The position numbers and the translations under genes were made by a program. Below are positions 33,509 through 45,430 of a stretch of 64,000 nt of DNA, piece by piece. How positions within the stretch are numbered: position 1 is the stretch's first letter; the number at the start of each line of letters is the position of its first letter. This DNA comes from Microthyrium microscopicum. Its lineage: Eukaryota; Ascomycota; Dothideomycetes; Microthyriales; Microthyriaceae. The notes beneath the pieces were generated by a model. That model saw only the letters and a program-made list of their open reading frames with translations. It made no database searches and was not told the DNA's origin. Where the stretch lies: assembly GCA_010405405.1 (NCBI GenBank), contig MU004244.1, positions 623,895 through 687,894 on the forward strand, given 5' to 3'.

Positions 33509-34857
33509 TCAGCTTTTATCACTGATTCTCCATCTCGATGGTTTCATATCGCCTGCAACACGTCGTCTTCTCTCTTCTTGCTCTTCCCGCTTTGTTTCGG
33601 CAACTAGAGCTTCCTTCAGAGATTCTATGAAGTTTTGTCTACGCTCACGCCAATCTGTTTGCTGGTTAGTCCTTGAAATCGGGATTAGAAGCTGCTCATA
33701 AGCTGTACTCACCAGGTAAGATTCTGTAATCTCGCTCACTTGCGCTCTGCTTGCAGGCATAGGCGTCTTTCCCGAGCTTAATAGTTAATGCAGGATTGCC
33801 GGGAATGGAGTCGATAGCACAATCTTTGAGATCCGGGGCCGTTCCAGTCAAGCAAACGATCAGCTCTGGATACCTCCCGCTAGAATCCCCGTATGGATGG
33901 TAACCTTTGAGGCAAGGCGCTTTATCACGATGCCTTAAAGCACTGCCTAATCCATGTAGGAATCGATGAATGTCGTTCTGGAGATGCTTTATCTTCAAGC
34001 CCCGGCTTATCGGACAGGACCATCGACTTTCATATTTTTTCTTTCCATCTGGTTGAAAAATGAACCAGAGTCGAGACGTTACATCTTCGACTGCAAAGAT
34101 GAATTTCCCTTCTCCGAGATCTATTGAGGATTTCTTGCTACATGTCTCCGTCTGTACGCTTAGCAGAACATTATACCTAAGGGTCTTTTTTAGTACATGT
34201 AAACTGATATTGAACCGTAGACATATCCTTACCACTCATCTAGGATTCGAAACTCTTTCATCTCCTCCTCGATCTTTTCATTCCATGCCCAGCATGCTTC
34301 ACGTCTGATCCCAGAGCTGTCCGCGCACTTCTTGTCGTATTTCGCGGTGACACCTTTCTTTTCTTGGACCGCATCACATCCTGATGGAGTAATCATAAAA
34401 GGCGGCTTGGTTGGCACAGGGCCATGTACAAAAGCATCGAATGCAGAATGAGACGACGGGAATGCGTATTCAGACTGCGTAATGTCTGTAAGTTCCTTAA
34501 GTGCTTTCTTTTCTACCAGATCAGATACTACACTGTACTTTGGGTATCTAGGCACCCACTGTCAGTATGTCATCAGTAGAACGATATTCGAGACAAAAAA
34601 TACTTTACGGCCTGCACTCTTAATAAATAGACTTTCTGGAGTGAGTAATGTAATGCCCAAGTCAAAATCCTTTCCTGTCCGGGATGATTTGGCCACGACA
34701 AGGTCCAGCGATGGTCGAATTCTTCTTGTGGCCTGAGTTCTTCTATAGAATCCTGGTAACCAAAGAGTCGTTTGAGCCTTGCATTTCCGGAGGGTGTGAT
34801 AATTGCTTCCAGAACATTTGTTAGAGAACCGGTCATGATACATGACTGTTCAGCCAT
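33509..34857 (-). CDS. Hypothetical protein, four exons, about 388 aa
   Basis: Exons complement(join(33509..33654,33713..34158,34233..34558,34609..34857)) keep one frame of 389 codons; all introns are GT-AG, 50-74 nt. Start MAEQSCIMTGSLTN is taken because it opens the first consistent exon; the frame stays open upstream to Met 35070. The product is soluble and moderately basic, with several Cys (ITPSGCDAVQEKKGV, DKKCADSSGIRREACWAW, CPISRGLKIK, KDAYACKQSASERDY). It ends in a strongly charged helix (FIESLKEALVAETKREEQEE). No catalytic motif, signal peptide or membrane helix. I do not recognise it. Clean splicing argues for a functional gene, perhaps lineage-restricted. Confidence 0.6.
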
Positions 34858-35271
34858 AGTGGACGAGATGGTCAAAGGCAGACTGGTAGGAGATAATGAT
34901 GTTCCTTGGAAGAGAGTAGGTTTCAGCCTCCAGCGATTTTCAAGCCTTATATTCTGGCCAAAGCTCTTGGCGAGCTGGTTTTTTGGTGGGCTGATTAATT
35001 GGTTCCAGTATACGATGTTGTGGTCGCGAATGTTTGGTGTACTCTTTTCGCTAGCTATCCCGCGAACCAATCTTGAGGTCTTGGACTTGATGAAGGCATA
35101 TCACGTTGCATATGCACAGATAGAATAGGGTCAGGTTCGATAATGATAATAGCGTTTCATACTACATGGGTTGTCGGTGGGTATCTTCGTCATAATTCAT
35201 AGAATGCTTCCCCCAGAAATAGCAAACAAGTTCGATCACCAAAACGCCAGTTACTTCAACAATAAAGGCAG

Positions 35272-36645
35272 CTACCTGGGAGGATATGAATTCCTTCGAT
35301 CATATCGCACCAATCGTCCGTTTTCTAGTCGAGCTTGGGGCACGCGTGACAATGGAGCTAATAAACTCAATGGATCACTCTGTTGCTGGGCCTCCCACGT
35401 CTGCGACTCCAGCAAAGTAGGTTTGTCCCACTCGCCGTTGGAGGATGTTGGCGAGTACATGTTGTAGAACTTTGGATTGTCTCGGGTTCGAAGCTCGACT
35501 TTTGAGTCACTGCTAGGGGTGATATAAGGTTTGCTGATGCTGCTTTTGCGTACGTAGTGACCATAGCTGTCGACTGAGTAGCCGCGTTTGCGTAACTTGT
35601 TAGGTGTCGAGGGGCGTGATGAATTCCTGACCCTGATGGGCCTGATAAGGCTTCGGAAGAGTGGGCGAAGAGTTGCTAGACAGGCGGCAGTTATTCCCAA
35701 CCCGCCTTCGATGAGGGACCATTGCCCAAGACCCAGCGAAGTAGCATAAAAGTCTAACGAAGTGGAGCCCAGGAAAGGTATAAACTTGAGCCGGACGATA
35801 GAAGCCACACTTCCACTGGACAATCATTAGCAGATTGAAACACTGCTGCAATTTGGGGTCAGACTCACCCTACAGCCAAGGTTAATATAAAAACAACGGT
35901 TGCCTTCTCGCGCTTTCCCATGAGGGTATCTTTCAGCACCCACATGGGAAGCAGCGCAAAGGTCAAGTCCGTGGTTAGTGTTATGATTGCATGTGTATAT
36001 CCCATGGCAACTGCCCCTGGCCCAGAAACACATTTTTCGCCTGTAGCTCTTTTAAGGCTGAACTCCAAGATGTTTCTGAATGTACCGCATTGGAAAATCG
36101 TAAAAAAGAAGAATGCCACTGATAATAAAGAAGACAAAGTCACTGCCATGTATACAGTGTATTTGTGCCATTTTTGAATGCAGATAGCGCGTAGAAAGAA
36201 GATTGCCAGCGAGATTTTCAGAATGCCGATAGTGAGAGCATAAGAGCTTTCTGTTATTAGAAGATACTGCTTGAGATGAGTATTTGTATGCTAATATTGG
36301 TCTGTACTTACGGTAAGCGATGCTTGCCATTCGTCCAACGTGAGACTGTATCTTCCAACAACTGTGAGATGGACCAGGAGCAAGCCGGCGCAATAGATGG
36401 TGAATGCTACCTGTTCAAGTCAATTTCAATTCCCAGTCCGTAGTAGACATAAAACCCACGAGAGCCAGCAGCATGATGTAATCATCATTGCCAAGTTTTT
36501 TGAGTATACATGCTCGAGTGAAAAGTCGAAGCCCGACGACAGCATAGCAGATGACTCCAAAGATTGTAACCAAGGAAGGTGTTATGATATTTGGGGGTAC
36601 TCGTGTGATTTTGATCGTAGGACCCGTGTCATCGTTGCCAGCCAT
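35272..36645 (-). CDS. Seven-transmembrane fungal rhodopsin-domain (PTH11-like) membrane protein
   Basis: Exons complement(join(35272..35815,35869..36250,36308..36410,36460..36645)) give 404 aa. Helices in order include LVTIFGVICYAVVGLRLFTR, MLLALVAFTIYCAGLLLVHL, SYALTIGILKISLAIFFLRA, YMAVTLSSLLSVAFFFFTIF, AIITLTTDLTFALLPMWVL, KATVVFILTLAVG and WSLIEGGLGITAACLATLRP. The DDYIML motif after helix 1 and the WSLIEGGLGITAACLATLRP segment are hallmarks of this large fungal family, proposed to act as surface receptors. The C-tail is cytosolic and Ser/Pro-rich (RNSSRPSTPNKLRKRGYS). No CFEM domain is present at the N-terminus. Ligand unknown. The donor at 36307 (GTACAG) is used because the nearby GTAAGT breaks the frame. 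Confidence 0.88.
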
Positions 36646-37811
36646 TGCTGAGTTAGTGGAAGGTTTTCGTAGTGGTCCAAGTTCGCAGAAGAAAAGAAGA
36701 AAGTTCGACGTCAAGAAACCAGAGCAGATGAGAGGATTAAGATCCCCTAGCTGAGAAGAGATGCTTGAAATGTGGCGTACTCCATAGGATCACTTCAAGG
36801 ATTCAATAGGTTTATGGTAATCATCGCTGTGCTGGAGTACTTTGCGAAGGTAAATCTGTTACAACGCGGTTATGAAAGCGATCAAGGTCACCAGCAGGCA
36901 CTCTCCCCAAGAGCTTTAAGCAGAGAAATCCATTCTCTCCTGCAGTCCTTGGAACTGGAAAGTCTATGCTTACGTGCCCCTTGCTGATGAGAACCCAGGT
37001 TGATTCAAACATATTCTGCAGCAAAGAAAAGATTGGACTAATGTTATTACCGGCCGAAGAAAGTCATTGTAAACATCAGTCCAATCGCATATGCCGCCAC
37101 ATTGCCCAAACCTCGTATCCAGTCTCTTGTTCTGATCCTCACGTTGCATATGAAAGGAAAAGCCGAATAAGCTGAAAGAACAGTAAAACAGTGCAAGCCG
37201 CAGTTATTGGATCAAAAGTGTCAAAAACTTTACCATACTTGGTTAAGCAATGGACAAGACGGTGAAGTTGAGGGCGGGGAATATTTCATGCCATGAGCTC
37301 ATCAAACCACAGAGTTCAACCTCTGTACGGAAATCTGCATGGGAATCGAATCGAGAACTCTCGATCTGGCGCGAGTAGAACATAATATCGCATGTGGATC
37401 GGATGAGGGATAAAATATCAGAACCATAGCGAGGCATCTCGATAGATGCGCCCCTATAAAAGGTAGGACACCGTCTAGTCTACTAGTCGGCATTGGTATA
37501 CGGGCATGTCAAGGTAAGCTGTTGGACATATCTACCCCACTTCGATTGAAATGTTTGACACGCTCTCGAATTCTGAGATGTGGACTAATGTAGGAGACAC
37601 GGGAGGTCAGACTGGTCAGGCGTACTTGCGTTGATCTTCCAATAGAAGCATACCGAAGGATTGGAAGACCAATTGAGAGATTGAGCCAGATGCTGACTAG
37701 CATTAGTGTCGCGGATATCTAAGGTATCGGGGCTAGACAGCAACCTGTCATTCCTCCTTATTTGGATGTCGACAGCTGTACATGCAGATTCTCAAACACG
37801 TCGGGACTCCA
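36646..37811. other. Intergenic, no gene seen
   Basis: Open frames here are short and mutually overlapping, without splice support. It holds the upstream region of the rhodopsin-domain gene. Confidence 0.45.
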
Positions 37812-38607
37812 TTAGCAGATTCCAAAAATGACATGCATTAACCACTCGGTACTTCCATCATAGTGGGTATTGGATTCAACGTAGCCCACACGCAAAGACC
37901 CTGTCATCTTTATCCACGGAACAGGTTGATCTCCAGCAGGGATGCATCCATCCAGTCCGAAGCAAGGCTTATGATACAGAGAATTGTTCAGAGAAGGAAT
38001 CTTCATGATAGAACTCGAATTTCCTTCTTGATAAACAGATTGGCAGCAAGGCCCAAAGCTTAATCATGAGCATAGCTCACAACTTCCAAGTTCTGGGCAA
38101 GTGCTCGAATTTGTGGGATTGACAGGTGTTTCGGTTCGTCGTAAGGCATAACGGGTTATGGATATAGAAGCTGACTGAGATGCTCACATGATCCATCAAG
38201 TGCGATATATCATACACTTCGCTAGTTTTAGCGAGTACATCTTCACGAGTAGGCAAGGTAAGTGGCGTATTTCTAACCACTACCATGTCTACAGTATCAT
38301 TCACTTCGCTTCGTTATTGTCGAACCCATCTGCCGTAGGGGGCATAGTTTCAAGCCCTTGTGGCTTGTTTGGATCAGATCAAAAAAAGACACCTTTTGTT
38401 GAGAAGCGTGGATGGTGCTACCATTCAATGTATTGCGCAGCTGACAGACCTGGCTTTTGTCGCGAGCAATGAGGTGTGTCAGACGTGTGGTTGTCAAATG
38501 TCAATGGCTGTCACTAGCCGTAGAGGAGTTTACTTAGCTGCTATGACTAGGGAAACGATTGGGAAGAAGAGAGACAGGGTCTTGTGATAATATTTGAGAC
38601 AGTTCAT
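37812..38607 (-). pseudogene. Possible small secreted protein gene or its remains
   Basis: Three coding-like pieces lie on the minus strand in order. First, a signal-peptide-like start at 38607 (MNCLKYYHKTLSLFFPIVSL then VIAA) running into a GTAAAC donor. Second, a middle piece (about 38188-38304) reading NDTVDMVVVRNTPLTLPTRE to SHLMDH, ending at a GTGAGC donor. Third, a last piece ending at 37812 (PCFGLDGCIPAGDQPVPWIK, then GYVESNTHYDGSTEWLMHV). I could not find a set of GT-AG introns joining all three in frame. It may be a decayed gene, or I may be missing an exon. No family recognised. Confidence 0.3.
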
Positions 38608-38860
38608 GATGCAAATGTAAGTAGGATGGAGCAAAGTTGTGGTAAAGCAGAGAGCTCGACCCTTTTATCTTGATCCGAGCTCTCGCGTCAAAATAAGCGA
38701 GCGTTTACAGCAGTCTCCTCCAGTGCCGGTTATGTTAGCTGAATACGATTACAAGGACTTCTAGCGCGGAATCTTTTTTGTAGTACTTATTGCATGCCGT
38801 AACGTACATGTAACTAGGTATTCAACATAGTTGACTCAAAGCAGTTTGGTAGTTTATGTG

Positions 38861-39084
38861 TAAGAAGTGTTATGGCAGACATCATACTCGATGGGAGCAT
38901 CACCCAAATAGCTCGCTTGATTTTGATACGAGAAAGGGAGCCTATTATCTGGTCTTAGCTGGGTTTAAGATTTGCCCCAGCTCCCAACGCCCTCGATGGG
39001 AATTATAGGCGACTTTCTTTAAGAAGCGTTAAGACAGACACCGTAGATGATGGGAGGAGCTCAAATAAGAGGCTCGCTTATTTG
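38861..39084. repeat. Diverged direct repeat, about 63 bp, upstream of the 5'-nucleotidase gene
   Basis: 38861-38923 (TAAGAAGTGTTATGGCAGAC, ATCATACTCGATGGGAGC, then CTCGCTTGATTTT) and 39020-39084 (TAAGAAGCGTTAAGACAGAC, ACCGTAGATGATGGGAGG, then CTCGCTTATTT) are two diverged copies in the same orientation. A third related fragment, CTCCCAACGCCCTCGATGGG, lies between them at about 38981-39000. Confidence 0.6.
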
Positions 39085-39246
39085 GTTACTCCACATGCAT
39101 GCCACGCTACTCGGGCCGTATTGGCCACACTCAAGACACGTACTCGGGCCGAGTGACATCATCCTCGGTAGGCAACGCCCCTAGCAACGGATCGCGATGA
39201 ATCTAAACACAATGTCTACATTCATGTTTCTGCAGATTTATGAACC

Positions 39247-41493
39247 ATGAGGTTGCCATTTTCTGCTATTCTTGCTCTTCTGGCAGGATACTCCAAAGCT
39301 ATTCAACCTGATGCTGTTCGAGCTTATGAGGCCCCGTTGAGGGAGTTGCCGTGGGGCAAAGTGAACTTTCTTCATACAACAGACGTTCACGGCTGGCTAG
39401 CAGGCCATTTACAAGAGTAAGTAGGTACGTTGATCTTGATGGAATCTAAGCACCGCTAAATCCCATCAAACGCGATGGCAGCCATTAATTGCGATGGGCA
39501 CCATAGACAGCGATGGTCACCATAGACAGCGATGGGCACCATAGACAGCGATGGGCACCATAGACAGCGATGATGTTCGCTGACACAAAAACAGACCATC
39601 CTTTTCTGCGGACTGGGGTGATTACATCTCCTTCGCCCATCATCTTCGCGCCAAAGCCGATGCTGACGGCTCAGATCTCCTCCTTGTCGATACTGGTGAT
39701 CGGATAGAAGGAAACGGCCTCTACGATGGATCTGATCCAAAAGGCAAATACTACTTTGACATATTCAAGAATCAAGATATCGACCTTATGTCCATCGGAA
39801 ACCATGAGCTGTACAAGGCGAACTCATCGATTGACGAACTCCATCAGACCGTGCCCAACTACAAAAACAGTTATATTGCGTCGAATCTAGACATTATAGA
39901 TCCGGATCGAGGGACAAGGGAACCTCTAGCACAGAGATACCGCAAATTCACAACCAAGAATCAGAAGCTACGGATCCTTTCCTTCGGATTCCTGTTCGAC
40001 TTCACTGGCAATGCCAACAATACTTTCGTGCAGCCAATTGAAGAAGCCATCAAGGAAGACTGGTTCCGCGAAGCTCTCTCCGACAAGGAGGTCGATCTCA
40101 TCGTAGTCATCGGCCATGTCGGCATTCGAATGACCGAGTATAAAGTCATTTATCAAGCAATACGTGATGCCCATTGGGACACCCCGATCGCTTTCTTCGG
40201 GGGTCACGTCCACGTTCGTGATTACACTACGTACGACAAATCTGCCGTAGCGATAGCGTCTGGTCGCTATATGGAAACCGTGGGTTTTCTTTCTATCGAC
40301 GGCATCGAAGCTGGCAAAACGAAGTCTAAGGTGTTTCCAAAGTTCGCACGCCGGTACATCGACAAGAATCTCTTCTCCTTCCACCAACACACCGGTCTCA
40401 ACAAAACAACCTTTCCCACAGAACTTGGTCGCAATGTCTCCAAAGCCATCGCCAAAGCTCGTAGCACCCTAAAACTTAACGAGAAGTACGGCTGTGCTCC
40501 TGCCGCTCTCTTTGTAAATCGCGCACCATATCCATCCGACAACAGTATCTTCTCCTGGCTCGCCGATCATGTCCTACCTGCACAAATCGGCAAAGCCAGC
40601 CGCGTCAGATCCAAGGGTAAGAAGACCCTCATCATTACGAATACAGGTGCCATGCGTTTCGACATCTTTGAAGGTCCATTTACGAAGGACACGGAGTTCC
40701 TCGTCAGCCCATTCACCAGCGAATTTCGCTACGTGCCTGAAATCCCCGTTAAAGTCGCCGCGCGTGTGCTGGATCTGCTCAATTCCAAAGGCCCCATATT
40801 AGAGGCTATGGGCAGCGATGGTGCAGCGCTAAAGGAGTGGATGGTGGTACCACCTGAGCAAATTGGCGGAATTATGGCAGAGCAAAGTGGCTTTGCTCAA
40901 ACAGAAGAAATGCGCGTTTCAACTGGCGCTCAGCAGGTGCTAGGAACGTCGAAGAAGCCAGACCTAAAGCCTGGATATACCACAAAAGACGATGCCGGCA
41001 CGGATGGTGATGACACGGAGCATTCAAGGATCGATTTTTATAATGTGCCGAATTGTATCCAGGTAAGATGTCCCCGTGCTAAATCCCATTTCTTGACGAC
41101 ACCTATCCGATGGAACCAAAACAAGCTCATGTCCTATCGCACTCGATGGCTACCATACAATGCGTTTCTGATTGAGTGTTATGGAACCCACCGAATGCGG
41201 TGGGTATTTTACACTTTCGCCACGAAAAGCCTGAATAGTCTTTTCAGGAGCTCTAATCGTAATCTTATGCTAATAAATTCCAGGCGACTGTCGGAATCAA
41301 ACTGCCACTTGACCCAAACGATGATTCGACGGTGGATTTGGTGTATAACGAGTTTGTCGAATCGTGGATTGTGCTGGCGCTACAATATCTTGGCTTGAAG
41401 ACTACTGTCGCGGATACCAAGCCATACATGGAAGGAAAGACCGTTACAAATCTTATCACTGATTGGATTGAGGAGCATTGGAAATGTAAATAG
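39247..41493 (+). CDS. Secreted 5'-nucleotidase/metallophosphoesterase (UshA-type)
   Basis: Exons join(39247..39416,39595..41062,41284..41493) give 615 aa. A signal peptide (MRLPFSAILALLAGYSKA) precedes the dinuclear metallophosphatase domain. Its metal-ligand motifs appear in order: FLHTTDVHGW, LLVDTGDRIEGNG, SIGNHEL, VVIGHVGIR and FFGGHVHVRD. The C-terminal 5'-nucleotidase domain is represented by LIITNTGAMRFDIFEGPFT and LVSPFTSEF. Likely role: dephosphorylation of extracellular or vacuolar nucleotides for phosphate and nucleoside salvage. Both introns are long for this window (178 and 221 nt), and both carry CGATGG-family repeats. The last exon (ATVGIKLPLDPNDDSTVDLV) restores a normal C-terminus. 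Confidence 0.93.
39417..39594 (+). repeat. Intron with a 19-bp minisatellite
   Basis: From 39492 the unit CGATGGGCACCATAGACAG occurs four times head to tail (39492-39567; one copy has T for G in GGGC), with a partial fifth copy after it. Just upstream, CCCATCAAACGCGATGGC and GCCATTAATTGCGATGGG are related single copies. Confidence 0.85.
41063..41283 (+). repeat. Second repeat-bearing intron of the 5'-nucleotidase gene
   Basis: Contains CACCTATCCGATGGAACC, CTATCGCACTCGATGGCTAC and, at 41186-41205, a perfect 8-bp hairpin ACCCACCG-AATG-CGGTGGGT. This hairpin has the same AATG loop as the hom6 intron element. Confidence 0.65.
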
Positions 41494-41692
41494 TCGAGTA
41501 TATATGGCACTATAGCGTGTGGCGTTTTGGAGTCCGGGATATAAGATACCATGATCAGGCAAGCAAAGAACCCTGAATGCGAGAAGTTTTTGAGACGTAC
41601 ATCATTATTGGATTATTCCATAATATAGAAGCCTATTGAAGCGTTGGACTATACATGCAAAGTATTTCCACAGTGATCTTGCGGTTCAAGAT

Positions 41693-44600
41693 CTAAACGA
41701 CTCCACCCACCCATCCTACAACACCACGTACATATCCAATCATCTCACCAACGCGCTTGCCTTCTTTCTCAGCCTCAGCGCGCCATGCCTGGAGAGCCTC
41801 CTTGATTTCTGAGCTCTCCGTGACTATATTCGCGTGGCACCGAAGAAATACTGCCATCCACGTCTGCACCAGCTCGTAATCCCTTCTTTTCGCCAAACGT
41901 GCCGTTAACGCGCGAATAAACGCAACACATTCAGTATATGGCGGTGCAGGATCAATAGTGCGTATGGCTACATCAATGGCTGAGGGCGGAAGGGCGGCGA
42001 GATGGGCGAATAGGGGAGCTGGATCGCTGGTTGTGGTGAAGGTTTGTAGGAGAGAAGTGAACGTGCTGGTGGAGGCAACTGTAGGATTGGCGATTTTGCT
42101 GATCCGTGAACCGGCTGTTGGCTCGTTTGGTATCAGAGCACTATCGGCAGATATGCCGTTTGGCTTCTTTTCGAGGGATGGGAGGAAGAATGGCGCAGCT
42201 TGGGGTTTCTTTGGTGCTTCTTTCGGTTTATTGCGGGCGCGGATGGTGTCTAGATGGAGGAGAGTCTGCCATTTGGCCTTGGGGACGAGGGATAGTGTAA
42301 GAAGGTCGGACGAGAGTTGATCTATTTTAGAGAGGGCCGAGTCGTCTGTTTCGTCACCGTCTGGATTGGCGGCGGTTTTGGTGACGGTATCAATCAGTTC
42401 GGCGCCTCCTGCTCCCAATGGGGAGGGTGCATCGATATCGATTATGTCGTTCGGTCCGATTTGTCTGGTCGGCACGTGGGTAAAGAGAGACCGATTTGTC
42501 CAGATATGTACTCCCACAGAATCTGCGAGGGCAGTTGCCAGGTACTCGCCAGTAGGAGAAAAGGCAACTGCGGTCGGTTGTGAACGAAACCGGAGAGCTT
42601 CGATCAAGTGACCTGTCGCCAGGTCGTATACACGGACTATCGAGTCGCCAGCACTTGATATTATCCAGCGACCGTCATTGGAGAACGTAAAGTCCAATAT
42701 GCTGCCTTTTGCACCCCAAAGTTCACGAACAAGCTTTCGGGTATCGATATCAACAACTCGTATGGATCCATCATCGCAGCTCAATGCAATAAGGTCACTA
42801 GGACGATGGAATCGCATACCTCCAATGGACGTGAGAGACCAATCCAGCTCGCTGAGTAGCATTCCTGTCGAAAACTCCCAGAATTTGACTTTACCATCCG
42901 CACCACAAGATATGACAGTTTTGTTCAGACTGTCAACTTCAATTCCAGTAATGGCTGCAGCATGCTTGCCTTCGCCATGGGCAAACTTCCGTGAGCCAGA
43001 AGAATTTTGCGCAAACATTGGGTTTGATGTTTGCAAACGCTGTATTTGAGGGGGGGTAAGTTTTGTTGGAAATCGCTGTCGATGAATGCCAGATTGAAGG
43101 TTGTACATGTCTATCAAGCCTCCTGCCGAGCCAATTAGAGCAAAGGTGCCGCAAGAAGACATGGTTACGCTCTAATATGATGTCAGTCAAGATTCACAAA
43201 TGAATGGCATATCATACCGTAACGTTAGTTCCATCACTGGTCTTAAACTTCCATCTTCCAGCTCTCTTTCTGCCCCAGAACCAAGTACGAGCGAAAGGAT
43301 CATTTACGTGTCCAGTGACAACGCTTTCCCATCCCGTTGAGAAACTTGAGGAAGGATTTTTACTTTTAGAAGTTGTGTCGTTCGACCAGATGGAAGTGTT
43401 TCCAGGCATTGCTCCAATGCCACCATCTCTGTTTAGTGAGCATGCGATGGACGTTATTCGTGGAGCTTTCAATTCCTCCAAAGAAGTTCCTCTTTCGGAG
43501 AGATCAAGACTTGAATTTAACAATCCAGCTTTTCTGGCTTTCTTGCGAATGTTTCCCTGACTCAACTCTGAGCTCTGAGCGTCTCGTCGTAAACTCCATC
43601 CCCAGAAGCTTCGGTCGTGGCTTGCACTCATAAGCCATTTGCCGTCGTTCTCTGATCCCTCAGATTGGCCGGGAAGAAATTTGAGAGTTGAAACAGAGGC
43701 TGCATGGCCACCCCGAGAATGCAGAATCCGTGGAATAGGAGAGAATGGTATTTCGTCAAAAATCCAGGTCTTCAAAGCATTATCCAATCCGCTGCTGACC
43801 AACACGGCTTGTCCGGGTAAAAACTCAATATTTGAGATCCCTCCAGGAATTGTTCCGTCCATAGAAGGCGGCGAATGAGCACCGCGTAGAACACTCATTT
43901 TCTTACCTCCTTTGTTAAGATCCCAGAATGTGATATCTCCTGCACCTCTAGACGTGGTGGCCATGACTCCAGCTTTACGACCATCTTCGCCAGCCCCAGC
44001 TCCGTCAGTTCGAAATGATATGGCAGTGACAGAAAGCCGACTATCATTTCCCGTGTTGAAGGAAAGTACTGGCTTATCCGCCCGAACGTCTTGAATTATG
44101 AGCGGTCCAGACGCATAGGCGATAGCGAGAAGTGATAAAGCAGGTGTAGGTTGTAATGCTGTGACAGAGCCATAGTTAGAAGAAGCAGGAAGTATAGAGT
44201 ATATCAATTTTCCAGTACTGATGTTCCAGATTTCCACAGTGCCGTCTTGTTTGCCGGCGAAGACTTTGTTGAGGTAAGTAGGCATGGTAGTGATTTGGCC
44301 AGAGAAGCCTCCTGCTTTTCCAGTTGATCTGGAGTGAATTGTTGTGTAATGTTCCATCGTATCCGATTTCCATACTTCCAAAGAGTTTTGACTACATCCT
44401 ACTATCCAGGGTCCAAACACTAAGAGCTGTGAAATGGAAGCATGCTGTCCTGGGGAAGCTTCAAACTCGGCGACTTTCTTTCCTCTCTTGAACATCCATA
44501 ATCCCACCCTCTTTTCATGTTTCCAAGCCGCGACCACATTTTTGCCTAAGGAAGCTGTTGCGGTTATGGCACCAGGGGTTTCGGGGGATGTTATGAAGAC

Positions 44601-44904
44601 AAGCTGAAGACCGCGCTGTAAATCGTATGTCTGGAGGCTTCGACCGATACATGTGGTGATCTGGAAAGTCGTTTTCCCCAAGGGAACGGATGTAAATGGA
44701 ACAGCAGTAGGCGAAACGAGTCCAACAGTCTAAAGGTTAGAGATTAGTAGGCAAAGTCTCCTTGCTAAGAGAGTATTAACGTACTCGAAAAGGCGCAAAA
44801 ATGTTGGATCGTGTTGGGGCACTGCGGTTTTGCTCGACTCGAATATGAGAATCTAGCTTCTGTCGCTTCACAACTCGAACCTCCATCTCAGTCGTGGTGG
44901 CCAT
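41693..44904 (-). CDS. utp21: U3 snoRNP-associated WD40 protein Utp21 (WDR36 homologue)
   Basis: A component of the UTP-B module of the small-subunit processome, needed for 18S rRNA maturation in the nucleolus. Exons complement(join(41693..43171,43218..44729,44785..44904)) give 1036 aa, as expected for filamentous fungi. The start is MATTTEMEVRVVKRQKLDSH, then IFAPFRTVGLVS, typical of Utp21. Two WD40 propellers follow, with repeats such as DGTVEIWNISTGKLIYSI, AVLVSSGLDNALKTWIFDE, KWLMSASHDRSFWGWSLRRD, VISCGADGKVKFWEFSTG and WIISSAGDSIVRVYDLATG. The C-terminal Utp21 domain (AKWQTLLHLDTIRARNKP, then FTSLLQTFTTTSDPAPLFAH) closes the protein. Convergent with the 5'-nucleotidase gene and divergent from VIP1. 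Confidence 0.96.
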
Positions 44905-45430
44905 GATTATCACAATGGCTGTCTTTGCGACGGAGAACAGCTCTGCTTGGTTCAAAAAAAAGATATGGAAATTTTGGTGATGTAAAGTGTTAGCGCGACA
45001 CTAGACCAAATAAGGCAAGTGCATCCAGACAGTAGAGGGGCAAGCCAAAGGCAAGCTTTGCTGGGAATTGCAGGGGTCGAATTGCCATTGAACCAACGAC
45101 TAGGTACAGTCTGGATGGAAAACTATCAACACTACATCTCCCTATCTCGCCTCATTCTTCAGTTTCTCTTCTATCCAAATCCAGAGTTATCGTTTACTGA
45201 CCTACGCAAACCTCTCTTACATCCTTCGCTATTCTTCCTATCCTGTGTCTCGCTGCTCGCGTGCTCACTTGCTACATCCAACGGCATTTACCAGACTAGG
45301 TTTCGCATCGATCACCTACAGATCCATATCACACCCTGCAAGGTCCGACCACGTTCTCGCTTGGTTGGTTGTGCTTTTTCTTCTTCTTGGATGCTGTTAT
45401 CATTCGCTGCCAGCCCTGAGGCTCAATCCC
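44905..45430. promoter_or_regulatory. Divergent promoter region of utp21 and vip1
   Basis: 526 bases between the two start codons. The half nearest vip1 is pyrimidine-rich (CTCCCTATCTCGCCTCATTC), typical of a fungal core promoter and 5' leader. The in-frame extension upstream of 45431 is probably untranslated. Confidence 0.5.

Noticed and set aside
36646-37811. Several 60-75 aa open frames
   Set aside because: They overlap on both strands, begin at arbitrary codons, and have no splice partners or recognisable protein pattern.
39417-39594. CRISPR-like regularly spaced repeats
   Set aside because: The 19-bp units are head to tail without spacers, inside a eukaryotic intron; it is a minisatellite.
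45245-45430. N-terminal extension of Vip1 with a hydrophobic segment
   Set aside because: It lies in pyrimidine-rich leader sequence; a signal-anchor on a cytosolic inositol phosphate kinase is not expected, so Met 45431 was preferred.
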